A stretch of DNA of 64,000 nt from Tomocerus qinae (GCA_020055645.1 JAECZT010000010.1:186001-250000); one strand, 5' to 3'. Positions 11,289 through 22,778 are shown, counted from the stretch's first letter. Notes: a model not told the origin generated them from the letters alone. Numbers and translations: made by a program.

Positions 11289-13400
11289 AGCTCGCCTGAT
11301 AAGGCAGCTTATAGAATCGCACAGTCCGTCCGTCCGTCCGTCCGTTCGTCTGTTACCACGATAACTTTCGAACGCATTGACCGATTTTGATCAAACTTGC
11401 CAAAAACATTGCCTATGCCCATAGGACAAAGCCTATTGAAAATGGGCCACATTGGTCCATAGGTTGCTGAGATGACGCGCGCTCACTTTGTCTTTATTTT
11501 GATAGTCAAAATGAAAATATGACATTAAATGGACATTAAAAGTTCATTTGTGCTTCCGATGGATTGTTAGCCCGATAGTACAAATTATTAAATGCCACTT
11601 CGAACAAATTTAAGATTTTAAATGTAGTAAATAAACCTACAGCAAGCCGTAACAGAAGCTCGCCTGAGTAAAGGGGACCATGTGCACATCTTTGGTATAA
11701 TAATAGTGGAAAAGATACATTAACAAATTAATTTTGGCTATTAAAATCAACAGAAAATTAAAATAGGTTAATGTTGACTATCAAAATCAGCAGAAATCAA
11801 AGTAGATTAATGTTGACTATTAAAATCAGCAGAAAATCAAAATAGATTAAAGCTGACTAAAAATATCAACAGAAAATCAAAATCAATTAATAGTCAACAT
11901 TAATGCTGACTATTAAAATCAACAGAGAATCAAAATAGGTTTATGTTGACTATTACAATCAACATTATTGCTGACTATTAAAATCAACAGAAAAACAAAA
12001 TAGATTTATGTTGACTATTACAATCAACATTATTGCTGACTATTAAAATCAACATAAATCTATTTTGATTCTCTGTTGACTATTACAATCAACATTAATG
12101 CTGACTATTAAAATCAACAGAAAATTAAAATAGGTTAATGTTGACTATCAAAATCAGTAGAAAATGAAAATAGATTAATGCTGACTATTAAAATCAACAG
12201 ACAATCAAAATAGAGTAAATGTGATTATTAAAATCAATAGAAAATCAAATTAGATTAATGTTGACTATTAAAATCAACTGACAATCAAAATAGAGTAAAT
12301 GTGATTATTAAAATCAACAGAAAATCAAATTAGGTTAATGTTGACTACTAAAATCAACAGAAAATCAAAATTGATTAATATTAACTATCAAAGTTAAAAG
12401 AAAATCAAAATTGATTAATAATAACTATCAAAATTAAAAGGAAATGAAAATCGGTTATAGTTGCTTTAGTATGAAATCTAAAGTCCGTTAGAAGCGGTAT
12501 GAAATATTTTATACTATTGTGGTAACAGTTTACAGTAAACGCAATTGAAATTTTTAATGTCCATTTTCTACTTTTACTATCAAAATTAAGACAAAGTGAG
12601 CGCGCGGTATCTTGGTAACCAGTAGACCAATGTGGTCTATTTTCAATAGGGGTTGTCAGTGGTCTATAGGCATTGTTTTCGCCAAGTTTGGTCAAATCTA
12701 TTAATGCGTTCGAAAGTTATCGTGTTCACTAACGAACGAACGGACGGACGGACTGTGCGATTCTATAAGCTGCCTTATTCAGGCGAGCTAAAACTGCAAA
12801 ATATCTATTATAGGACGCATTTATATGCAAATTGATAGTTAAATATATATTTTTCGAATTGCTTCTCATTATGATAGCTAAAATTAATCAATATTGATTT
12901 TCTGTTGAATTTCATAGTCAATATTAATCTATTTTGATTTTCTTATGATTTTAATAGTCAATGTTTATCTTTCATTGACGAACTGACGAAACAATGTGTT
13001 TACGATGTGTAAGACTATAAATGTAAATGTACGAATGTAAATATAGATGTACTGTTGATTTTCATAATCAACAATTATCTATTTTGATTTTCTGTAGATT
13101 TTCATAGTCAACAATTATCCATTTTGATTTTCTGTTGATTTTCATAGTCAACAATTATCTATTTTGATTTTTTGTTGATTTGCATAGTCAACAATTATAT
13201 ATTTTGATTTTCTGTTGATTTTCATTGAAAATCTTAATCAATTTTGATTTTCTGTTGATTTTCATAATCAACGTTTATCTACTTTGGTTTTCTATTTTTT
13301 GATGGTCAAAATGCATCTATTTTGATACTCAATGTTAATCAATAAATATCAAAATAATTGTCTACTTTGATTTTCTATTACTTTTTATACTCAGCATTAA
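11289..13400 (+). mobile_element. Family H element, copy 3, interrupted by copy 4
   Basis: The head at 11289 (AGCTCGCCTGATAAGGCAGC) runs through the conserved block to about 11635. The sequence then resumes at 12790 with AAAACTGCAAAATATCTATT and the minisatellite to about 13400. Comparison with copy 2, which is uninterrupted here, shows that 11636-12789 is an insertion. The 3' end motif is missing. The minisatellite contains an extra AATGTAAATGTACGAATGTA stretch near 13020-13045. Confidence 0.65.
11636..12789 (-). mobile_element. Family H element, copy 4, nested in copy 3
   Basis: Reading the plus strand, it enters with CCTACAGCAAGCCGTAACAG and leaves with TTCAGGCGAGCT, so the element is in minus orientation and complete. 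The host copy 3 supplies A runs on both sides (ATAAA | insert | AAAAC), consistent with insertion into an A/T homopolymer. The 40-bp minisatellite spans about 11750-12450. Confidence 0.75.
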
Positions 13401-13920
13401 TCTTCTTCGATTTTCTATTTCATTTCTCCAGTTTGGTTATTTATCATGGTAAGTGATACATTTATTTGACACTAACGCTTTATTTATTTCTAACTTGTGT
13501 CACCAAAAAGATCTTTTGTCCGAGAATTCGAAAAATCTGTGAGTGAGGTGCGGTAGATTTATCTTTCTCGGATTTGAAGGTATTCGCTGACTGTAAGCTG
13601 AAACTCTTTACGAACGTAAAAAATACGAAACTACTAAAACTAAACTACTAAAATACGAAACTCTTTACGAACGTAAATTAAAAGAAAATTAAAAGAAATT
13701 GCGGGAAGATAAACGTAGGTGCTGAAATAACGGTATGCAACTGGAACACATAGATTTTCTATTAAGTATTATCATGGTATGCAAATAGATAATCATTATG
13801 ATAGCCAACATTAATCCACATTGATTTACCGTTGATTTTCATAGTCAACAATTATCTATTTTGATATTCTGCTGATCTTACATTTTAGAAGAGGCAAAAA
13901 CCTGAAAATCGAGACGTAAG
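13401..13920. other. Spacer upstream of the Helitron coding region
   Basis: No gene is seen. A small duplication containing CGAAACT and CTTTACGAACGTAAA occurs at 13600-13680. A short remnant of the family H minisatellite lies at 13795-13870. The Helitron 5' terminus may lie here but was not identified. Confidence 0.35.
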
Positions 13921-15703
13921 ATGCCTAGAACAAACAGAAAATGTTTGGATAGGGTACTAGCTCAGCATAAAAGAATAATGGCAAGTAAGAGGTTGGAACC
14001 TGACTATTTAATTAATGAAAGAGTGAAAGAGGCGGAGAGAAAAGCTGCAATTCGAGAAAGCGTAAATGTTATCAGCAGAATCAGAGAGAAAATGTGCTGC
14101 AAAGAGAATGGCCTCGTTACGAAAAATTTTTTCGTTTCGGAGTTTTCGGAATTAGAGAAAAAGCGTGATGCTGAGAGAAAAGCAGTACTGAGAGAAAATG
14201 AAGAGTTAGTGGAAATGGAAAGGCAACGAGACATTGTAAGAAAAGCTATATCGCGGACAAATGAAGCTTTTATTGAAGATGAAAGAAAACGGTACGCTGC
14301 AAGGAAGACTTCATTGAGGGCCGATGAAGAATATCTTTATGAGGAAAGAAAACGGGATGCTGCAAGGAAGACTTCATTGAGGGCCGATGAAGAATATCTT
14401 GATGAGGAAAGAAAACGGGATGCAGCAAGGAAGACTTCATTGAGGGCCGATGAAGAATTTCTTAACGCTGAAAGAAAACGAGATGCAGCAAGGAAGACTT
14501 CATTGAGGGCCGATGAAGAATTTCTTAACGCTGAAAGAAAACGGGACGCTGCAAGGAAGACTTCATTGAAGGCCGGATGAAGAATATCTTGACGAGGAAA
14601 GAAAACGGGATGCAGCAAGGAAGACTTCATTGAGGGCCGATGAAGAATATCTTGACGAGGAAAGAAAACGGGACGCTGCAAGAAAAGCATTACTAAGAAC
14701 AGAAGGAGAATTTCTTGCTGAAGAAAGAATACGGGACATTGCAAGGAAGGCTTCGGCAAGGTCCGATAAAACTTTTCTAGAAAAAGAACAAAAGTGCGAT
14801 GCCTTGCGAAAGACTATTAAAAGGACGGATCCCGACTTTAGAAAACAAGAGCAAAGTATAAATAATGATTCGAAAAAAGCTAAACGCAACCTTGCGAATT
14901 GGGATGATTGTGCAACAATATTTCTTGAAAACATTAAATGTGGACCAACAAATGTTTGTTGCTGTTGTTATAGTTTATGGTTCCCGGATTCTATTCGCAA
15001 ATTTACTTTGGAAAATCTTACAAAGAAAGGATTAAGCAAAACATTTCTCGGCAATGTCATAAACAATGAAAGCGGAGTATTGTGTTTCACTTGCTGGAGT
15101 ACGATAAACAGAGGAGAGATACCCAAACTGTCAGAATTCAATGGCTTCAAATATCCTGAAATTCCAGAGGTACTGAAGGATTTAACTCAACTAGAGGAAA
15201 GACTTTGTGCATTAAGGCTTCCGTTTATGCAAATACGAAATTTAGGTGTATGTAGGCAATATGGATTGAAGGGCAATGTGATCAACATTTTAAACACAAT
15301 TGATTACACTGCAACTGTCCTTCCGAGAAAGTTCAATCAAAGCAGTGTTATTCAATTGAAATTAATGAGGCGAATGTGTTACAAGAATGCGTACCTGTAT
15401 GAAAGCATTAGACATGCTAAAGTTTATAATGCTTGCAAGTACTTATGTACTACGGAGACTTACCTAGAAGAACAAGTTACTTTAACTGACGATTGGGAAA
15501 ACAGATTGCTTGACGAGAATCTTGATTTCATTGTTGATGAGATCGACAAATCAACAGATAAAGAACAAATTATCAAACATAACGAAAGCAATGAAGCTGA
15601 TCAAGAACCCGTAAATCCCGGCGGAAATGAGACATTACTTTTTAGCATTGAACAGTTGAATGACGATAAGGCAATAAAATATGCTCCGGGAGAAAATAAA
15701 TGA
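13921..15703 (+). pseudogene. Helitron N-terminal region with repeated RKRDAARKTSLRADEE units
   Basis: The frame opens at ATG 13921. From about residue 100 it carries roughly 20-residue units RDAARKTSLRADEEYLxEER repeated about nine times, a feature often seen ahead of the Rep domain in animal Helitrons. The units are near identical in DNA, so they are a recent tandem expansion. An extra G near 14574 (GGCCGGATG against GGCCGATG in other units) shifts the frame, and reading continues in a second frame to 15703. That part has a Cys-rich finger (NVCCCCYSLW, then VLCFTCW) and a segment ending KYAPGENK before a TGA. In relatives this run continues into the EELAFPTIY segment, so the TGA is probably a nonsense mutation. 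Confidence 0.7.
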
Positions 15704-15706
15704 TTA

Positions 15707-16570
15707 ATGATTAATGATATGAATGCGGAAGAACTTGCTTTCCCAACAATTTACTGTGGTGTGAAGAGAAAATTTAAAATTAAAGTCAGTTACGGCGATA
15801 TTGCAAAATCAGAGGTACGAAGAGCCGACCGAAGAGGACTCACGGTCACGGTTCTTCTCTCTCACGGTGGTGCCTTCAATGGATATCCAGTAAAATATTT
15901 CTTCTATCGGATAGAATTCCAACATAGAGGTTCACCTCATATGCATGGATTGTTTTGGCTAGAAGGATCTCCTAAATTCAATGATTTAGGTGGATCTGAG
16001 ATGAATGAAGACTGTATTAAGTTTATTGATCAATTTATACAGTGTGAAGTGAATGTTGAGGGCGTTATCCATCAGAGTCATAGGCATACAGATACATGTG
16101 AAAGGAAAACGAAGGCCGGGATCACTTGTCGTTTTGGGATGCCATATTTCCCAATGAAAGCAACTAATATTTTTCTGCCTTTGCCAGACAATTTTCCACA
16201 AACTACCAAATCAAAATTGAGTCAATTAAGTGTCCAGATTAAAGAATTACTGACTGAATTGCATAAAGATAATAATACTGACATCAGTGTTGACGAATTT
16301 ATCAGTCTTTGTGGTATTGACGAAACATCGTATTTACGGTGTGTAAGACAAACTATCAAACGGCCAACCGTATTTTTAAAGCGAAACGTGAATGCGGTGT
16401 TTGAAAATGCATACAATTTGAAAATTGCAACTGTGTGGAGATCAAGTATGGACATTCAATTTATCTTAGACCCATATGCTTGTAAGTGCAATGCAAGTAC
16501 TGCGTATCCTATATTTCGAAATCTTGTCGTGGAATGTCAAAGCTCCTCAAAGCTGTTGTACAAGATGTAG
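15707..16570 (+). pseudogene. Helitron Rep (HUH endonuclease) fragment
   Basis: It is in the same frame as the preceding segment after one TGA. It begins EELAFPTIYCG and SEVRRADRR, the known start of the Helitron_like_N domain. It then jumps within about 20 residues to RIEFQHRGSPHMHGLFWL, which carries the catalytic H-x-H. In full-length relatives well over 100 residues separate these, so there is an internal deletion near 15840-15895. Next come TDTCERKTKAGITCRFGMP, KRPTVFLKRN and MDIQFILDPYACK. The frame breaks inside the sequence encoding the catalytic tyrosines, where about 11 extra bases (near 16489-16499, TGCAATGCAAG) follow TGTAAG. Confidence 0.75.
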
Positions 16571-17925
16571 AATATGGCAATTCTTCCATTCAACATAAAT
16601 TGAGAAAGGTGGCCAACGTTTTTTTAAATTCTACAGATGTTTCAGCTCAAGAGGCTGCATACACGATATTATGCATCCCTCTGAGCATGTGCAGCAGGAG
16701 TGCTACCTTCAATGCAACTGGAGAACGGCATCAGAAAGTGGGATTTGCAAAATCAACCGAAGAAATAGAACAGCTAAATCCAGATTCAACTGATGTGCTA
16801 GCGCCTGGTCTATTAGAACATTATTGTCAGCGACCAGTTGAACTAGAGCAACTTTGTCTAGCAGATTTTGCAGTATACTTTACGTTTTCGAAATCAAAAA
16901 GAGGTTCTGCTTTTTCAAAGAAATTGAATGATGGAGTACAAAATGATGACAACATTGAAGAGGTTGAAGACAGTAATGAAGCAGCTAAAATCTTTAAATT
17001 GCAGGACAATTCGGGCTATATTAGAGAAAGAAGTACAGCAAAGATTATCAGGTATAGAAGATATAATAGGTATCATGACCAGGATAATTACTTCCGTGAA
17101 CGAGTGATGTTATACACCTCTTGGAGAGACGAAGACAAAGAGTTAATTTCGGTCGATATCAAAAGCATATACCATATTAACTTACAAAGAATCGAATCGA
17201 AAAGGAAAGAGTATGAACAGCAGTCTGGTATTGAAGATATGGATTTAGAAGATATTGAGGATGAAAATGGAGAAATCGGCCAATTAGAAAATGAGAAAGA
17301 AAGTATGATTTTGGATATCCCTAACGAAAATTTACTAAATACTGCTGGTAATTTTGACGACGAAAAATTGAAGACGAAAGTATTCAATATCCCGAATATT
17401 TTATCCAATGAAGATTACGCTGTTTTGATGAGGTCTTTAAATAAAGAACAAAGGAGATTTATGTACCATACACTAAATTCTCTAAAAGTAAATGAAGATC
17501 CGTCTTATGAGTTTATAACAGGCGGCGCTGGTACAGGAAAGACGCACTTAATTAAAGCTATTGTGCAATCTTCTTGCAGATACCTCAACTCACTTCCTGG
17601 TGCAAATCCAGAATCTGTTAAAATACTTTTATGTGCCCCAACAGGAAAAGCAGCGTATAATATAAAAGGAGCTACTTTACATGAAACATTTTGCCTACCC
17701 TTGAATCAATCAAGAGGTCAAGTTTCAAGACTAACCAACAATTTCAAGAATACACTGGAATGTAAGCTAAAGGATTTGAAATTGATAATCATTGACGAGG
17801 TATCAATGGTTAGTCTTAATATGTTCATGCAAATTGACAATCGGCTGAAGCAAATATTTGGAAACAGTAATTTATTTGGAGGAATAAGTATTTTACTATT
17901 TGGCGATTTTCACCAGTTTTTCTAA
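16486..17925 (+). pseudogene. Helitron Rep C-terminus plus truncated PIF1-like helicase
   Basis: The frame picks up at KYCVSYISKSCRGMSKLL, containing the Y-x-x-x-Y pair expected of Helitron relaxases. Next come SAQEAAYTIL, CQRPVELEQL and DNYFRERVMLYTSWRDEDKE, linker blocks typical of the family. The helicase part has LNKEQRRFMYH, Walker A FITGGAGTGKTHLI, APTGKAAYNIKG (motif Ia), Walker B LIIIDEVSM and the start of motif III, LLFGDFHQ. It then stops at 17925, so motifs IV-VI are missing. Its role would be strand unwinding during rolling-circle transposition. An acidic insert (IEDMDLEDIEDENGEIGQLE) precedes the helicase. Confidence 0.8.
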
Positions 17926-18299
17926 ATTATACTAACTATTCACCTGGTATTAACCTTCAGGCTATTATTATTATGTACCTGGTATGCTCCTTCAGATTAT
18001 CATAAATTACTTAGCCCTATTTACCTGGCATCAATCTTCAGGTTTTTTTTATTTCTCACTTACACTCTATATTAACTATAGTGAGAAATAACAGGTATTC
18101 TCAAAAAATACACAAACAGTAACCAAAGCAAAAAACGGGAAACCCTTGTACAATATATCACTTCCTTCCCTATGACACTTTGTGGTAACCCTCTCTGTTT
18201 CTCCCAAGAATACACATAATTCCAAACTGTAACCTCTAGGCATAGATTCAGAATTGCCTAGGGTCCTTAAACTAACACTATCATTTCTATTCTACTCTA
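17926..18299. other. Non-coding Helitron interior with CACCTGGTATTAACCTTCAGG-like repeats
   Basis: Right after the truncated helicase, three diverged copies of a CCTGGTATNAAYCTTCAG-like motif occur between 17940 and 18040. No coding sequence is seen. Confidence 0.4.
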
Positions 18300-20190
18300 A
18301 ACATACTCCATTATCTACTCCACACTAACTCCATATTGTACTCCACACTATGTTCATATTTGTGTCATCCCGTGCCTATGGTTTGACCTGAGCGGATGCT
18401 GACACGGGACGATAATAATTTATATGGGGTTAAATCGGGGAGTTATTTAAAGAGAGTGTTTATTTACAAGAGGCAAGACCGGACTGTTTGAATCAGCCGG
18501 GTTAGGGATTAGATAGGCACATGGAACATACGTATGTAATAGCATTATGTAGTACCTATCTAAACAATATTCTACTCCATACTTACTCCATATTCCACTC
18601 CACACTCACTCCATATTCTACTCCACACTTTAGGTCACTTTAGACTCATTCTATTTCTATTCATATCATATCATTAACAGTTTCGATTGCTATTCCAGCA
18701 ACACTTTACACTATTTTTAGATGGTCCTGTTTGCATTGCATTTCTATCGTCTTGGTGTATCATTCATACATCAAATCGAAGGTATAAGGGGGTAAAATTG
18801 ACAAAATTACGAAAAAAACAGGGTGGTGGCACTCCCACTGCAGTGGATCTGTAACTGTGGCAACTAAAAAGAAAAGTCGTAATTTGAGTCCCAACAATTA
18901 CACAAAATGGCTTTCAAAGGGAGTTTCGATTTTCTGAAAGTTGAACTTTGTTCAATTGAGGTTTTTCTTGACAAAGATAGAATTAGAATATGAATAGCCA
19001 GTGTTGGAGCCATATTTCACGTAATATGTATTCATCATATCCACAACGTATTTTGTCCTATACAATTGTGTTATGCATTCTACTGCTCCTTACTGACCAC
19101 GGACCACGTTATCAGTAAATTACTGAGCACGTGATTATTGGGTAGTAAGTAGTTGAATTGAAATGTTTCTCATCTATAACTGTTCTAGTTACGTAGGCAT
19201 ACGAATGTCTGCAGTACATTGTAAGCCATCTATTATTCTTTTGTAAAACTCTTTCAGTACTTAGTTGTGTCTAAGTTTAGTCATTGCAATAGGCTAAATC
19301 ATGTTACTTTTAACCAATAGAAAGTTAGATTTAGCCGTTAATCTAATTCTAAGCATTCTTTCAGACCAGCGTGAACTTGTTCTTTCTACATTCAGTTGCG
19401 TGCCGTGCCGGCGCCAGTAAGTGTCTACTTTGTGTTCTTCTCTACCTTTTCAATTCTGGACGCCATTTTCGGTCATTTGTTACCTTTCTTTTCTTTAAAT
19501 TAATTGTGTGATTTTGCTTTAGTTCGTAATAAATAGTATTTAAGCAAAATACTAGTTTTCATACATATTTATTATAAAAAACACACAATTAGGCACGCAT
19601 CGTCAGTTTGAATCTTGTCACTCATCTATCCTGCACCGCCATCATCATCAATACGACACTGCCAGTGCCCAAGGTACGAAAATTCAGTTTAACGGTCACT
19701 CGTCAGCAGCATGAGTATAAAGTGTCCAAGAATTATATGAATATGAAAGTTATATGAATGTGACAACATCACTAAAACGATACTATCAATCGAACTGTAA
19801 ACTCAAAAATCTGTATAGAAATAGCAAAACGATAGGAATAGGATGAGTCTAAAGAGCCCTTTACTCCATATTCTACTCCATAATTACTCCATATTCTACT
19901 CCATAATTACTCCATATTCTAATCCACACTTAACTCCATACTTACTCCATATTCTAATCCACACTTAACTCCATACTTACTCCATATTCTACTGCATAGT
20001 TACTCCATATTCTGCTCCATACTTACTCCATACTTACTCTTTATTCTACTCCACACTTACTCCATATTCTACTCCACACTTACTCCATATTCTACTCCAT
20101 ACTTACTCCATATTCTACTTCACACTTACTCCATATTCTACTTCACACTTACTCCATAATATTCTACTCCACACTTACTCCATGTTCTAC
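18300..20190. repeat. 23-bp minisatellite (TACTCCATATTCTACTCCAC) in two main blocks
   Basis: Blocks at about 18300-18355 with 18565-18625, and 19858-20190, consist of a 23-bp unit, ACTCCATATTCTACTCCACA plus CTT, in variants. The intervening 18360-18560 has an imperfect hairpin (TCCCGTG ... CACGGGA) and 18640-19855 shows no gene. The array sits just inside the Helitron 3' end, a common place for internal satellite growth in these elements. Confidence 0.7.
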
Positions 20191-20277
20191 TCTACACATC
20201 ATTCAACATTGATCAAAATAAATTTTACAAATTTTGCGCTTGAAATTTTTTAAAGGAATTTAAGCGTTCTGTTACTA

Positions 20278-20307
20278 CCCCGTCCGTAGGACGGGTAACG
20301 TTGCTAG
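20278..20307 (+). other. Helitron 3' terminus: hairpin plus CTAG
   Basis: CCCGTCCGTAGGACGGG forms a stem of 7 bp with a 3-base loop. Ten bases later the sequence is CTAG followed by T. Helitrons end in a short hairpin followed by CTRR and insert between A and T, so this fits. The same terminus is seen on the minus strand at 30801 and 36960. Confidence 0.75.
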
Positions 20308-20382
20308 TATTTAGCAATCTTTCGAAAATGTTACTTAATTAACTAACTAACTAATTAACTAACTTGCTCATTATTATTACAG

Positions 20383-20616
20383 GTATCCCCGGAATGTATG
20401 ATTATCAATATGCGTTAGGCGAAGAAAAGAAGTTTGAGAATTTTCGCGTTGTTGAACATGGAGATAACTGTTTCCGCATTACTTATGACCAACATAGTCT
20501 TAAAGAGTTTGCGGTAGAAAGTCACAATGTAGCTATTGCAAAAACGGGTGATGAAAGCCTCGAAGAATATTACTTGGCACTAAACAAAAACAGATTATAC
20601 CTAATAAATTTAAAGG
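20383..20616 (+). CDS. Orphan internal exon, 78 codons, unknown protein
   Basis: The product is not recognised. The open stretch is bounded by a polypyrimidine-type acceptor (TTATTATTACAG before 20383) and a donor GTAAGT at 20617. Its length is 234 bp, exactly 78 codons, and both junctions are in phase 1, as in shuffled modular exons. Codon use and residue make-up look protein-like: it contains EEKKFENFRVVEHGDNCFRI, HSLKEFAVESHNVAIAKTG and EYYLALNKNRLYLINLKG. The alternation suggests beta-strands. No neighbouring exon was found. A mobile element starts ten bases into the downstream intron, and the Helitron terminus lies 75 bp upstream. Confidence 0.4.
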
Positions 20617-20626
20617 GTAAGTTATT

Positions 20627-21368
20627 AAGTGGTGTGTACACCACTTTATAGGAATGACCGATCTGTCTGTCTGTCTGTCCGTCTGTAAGCTCGATAACTT
20701 TCGAACGAAATGAGATATTCAGTTCAAATTTTTTTTACGTTAACTAGAGGTCAAAAGTAACATCGAGTTTGTAAATGGGCAAAATCGGCCACACCCCCTG
20801 TCCGGGGGAGGGGTTTGAAACTTAAAAATAACTAAAAATCGTTGTAGTTTCGGCCATTTTCACCGTGCAAAGTCGTGAAATAGCTCGATTGAAAGGACAA
20901 AGGTATATATACATACATTACTAAATAGGTTATAGTCATCCCCTGATAGGAGAAGTGGGTGAAATACATAAAAATAACTGAAAATCAATGTAACTTTCGT
21001 GTTATTTGTTCTACAAAGTCGTGTAATGACTCGATTGAAATCTGACATGTCAATAGACACTATTAAGTAGGTTATTGTTATCCCCTGATAGGGAAAGTGG
21101 GTGAAATACATAAAAATAACTGAAAATCGATGTAACTTTTGTGTTATTTGTTCTACAAAGTCGTGTAATGACTCGATTGACAGCAAAAATGTTCAGCGTC
21201 ATTAAAAAGTAAATCCCAGTAACCACCTGATTGGGGAGGTGAGTCAAAACTACAACTGACTAAATATTCATGTAACTTCGGTTAGATTTATCGCATAAAG
21301 TCGTGTTACAATGCAACTCGTTCGAAAGGTCACAAAGACATGTCGTTAATGTCATAACACACCACTTT
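20627..21368. mobile_element. ~740-bp non-autonomous element with AAGTGGTGTGT termini
   Basis: AAGTGGTGTGTACACCACTT opens the element and ACACACCACTTTG closes it, giving 11-bp inverted ends; the opening is itself a palindrome. Inside are (GTCT)n microsatellite sequence, then CTCGATAACTTTCGAACGAA, then about four tandem modules of roughly 130 bp (20790-21330), each with CCCCTGATAGG, AAATACATAAAAATAACTGA and TACAAAGTCGTGTAATGACT. No coding capacity is seen; open frames of about 100 codons arise from the repeats. A partial relative is at 50736. Confidence 0.65.
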
Positions 21369-22609
21369 GTTACACCCATTTGTACATGCTTTATTTTCTC
21401 CACAACTAAATGGATGCATTTTTGACAATTCGGACGTTTGCAGTAAGAAGGGCGTTTTAAAATTGTTGAGAAAAAGTCAGTATCATATAGGACCCGAAAT
21501 CCAATACCATATTCATCCTTAACCGTAGAATATCATATTATCATACTAACGTTGCTATACAAAATTTACCTTAATCTAGGTTTTCAGTGTCACATTTTTT
21601 TCACTTCACAAGCTAAGGAAAATTCATAAATTAAACATTGCCGTTGCCCAAGGTATCGAAAAAGCCGGGTTTATTAGGAAAAAACCTTCGACCCCGGGAT
21701 TTTTGGGTTTTTTGGGTTTAAGGTTTTTTTATATAACTTTAAGTATAAATACAAGCCTATACTATACCATATAATATAAAAATTACAGCTGACAACAACA
21801 ACAACCGTGTCAACTTCTATTACTTACGTCAATGAAAAGAAAAATTAAAGCATAAAAGTTTAATTTTATTATGTTGTAACGTAGCAAATGCAGTATTTTT
21901 GTGAACACCCAAAGTTGCTGCAGTTTTAGCTAGTAGTCATAGTGAGACCAATGTGTATGCGTGCTTTAGGAAGGTTGTCGCCGAGCACAGCTAGCCGGCC
22001 GGCTAAGGCTTCAATCTTTAGACGGCAAGGCTAGTAGATCAATTCCATCCCGGAGTTGCTCGGCTGACATTGGTATTGGGAATAGGTTTTCTTTCCAAAC
22101 GCTCGATGTGTAAATTAATTACCATAGTGAAATTGGTTTTCCTATTCCTAGGTTACTTGAATGAGCAGCACCTTAACATTATAGCCGCTTCACGGCTATC
22201 CTCCCCCGCTCCTTCTGCCTAATCTCTATTACCTTTCCTATCAGTATCCTTATCTTCAGGTATATTTGCATGGTGTGGGCGGCTCAATGTTCTCGTAGGC
22301 TGTATGTGCGGAACGTAATTGTTTCTTATTCACATGTTGGATAAGCCCTGACCCACCGGGTACCTATAAGGAGAAGGTTTAGCCTTCGTTAAACGGGTAG
22401 TAATGGGAGAGGAGTATGGATATCCTCAGGTGTGTGTGTGTCTGTATGAGTTTCTAACCAAGTTGTCAGTTGGTCGGCATAGAGTGGAAGACACTCGAGT
22501 TGGCCTAGCCATGCAAAGATGCCGAAGGAGTATAATCTACAGCGATAGTCAGACTTATGGACCTATGTGCTCGACCAAGTAAGACTTTAAACCACCCCAT
22601 CCCCTTTTT
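21369..22609. other. Mixed unique sequence, no gene recognised
   Basis: The region holds a G/T homopolymer-rich stretch (21690-21730). It also holds a GC-richer segment (21960-22080, 22190-22560) with phrases such as GATAAGCCCTGACCCACCGG. That segment could be the 3' untranslated end of an unidentified retroelement. No open frame with a motif is found. Confidence 0.3.
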
Positions 22610-22778
22610 TGTTGTCTCAAGCGGATATTTAAAAATTGAAAATTCATTTTTTTTATTTGTAGATCTGAATTTGACAATTTAGATCCACAACAAATTATGG
22701 CTTTGTTTGACTACCTATACTACCTAGCACCTTTCATACTTTGTTTCATGTTATGCATAAAATTTCACAGTGAATTAA

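Larger units (their letters stand above)
13921..20307 (+). mobile_element. Degenerate autonomous Helitron
   Basis: The coding pieces are, in order, an N-terminal repeat region, a Rep (HUH) domain with a PHMHG motif, a YxxxY segment and a PIF1-like helicase with Walker A and B. That is the RepHel order of Helitrons. At 20278-20307, after the coding region, a CCCGTCC/GGACGGG hairpin is followed by CTAG and then T, the canonical Helitron 3' terminus. The 5' end is not located, so the start given is the first coding base. The element is dead: several frameshifts, a nonsense codon, an internal deletion and a truncated helicase are visible. Confidence 0.75.

Noticed and set aside
14004-14934. Minus-strand frames over the Helitron N-terminal repeats (Ser/Phe-rich)
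   Set aside because: They are antisense shadows of the repeated RDAARKTSLRADEE units.
13921-17925. Functional Helitron transposase gene
   Set aside because: Frameshift at 14574, stop at 15701, internal deletion, insertion before the tyrosine motif and loss of helicase motifs IV-VI.
18361-18420. Helitron terminus at the TCCCGTG...CACGGGA hairpin
   Set aside because: The loop is long and no CTRR follows; the 20278-20307 hairpin fits much better.
20860-21247. Minus-strand 65-108 codon proteins with repeated VITRLCRTNNTKVT
   Set aside because: They come from the tandem modules inside the 20627-21368 element.
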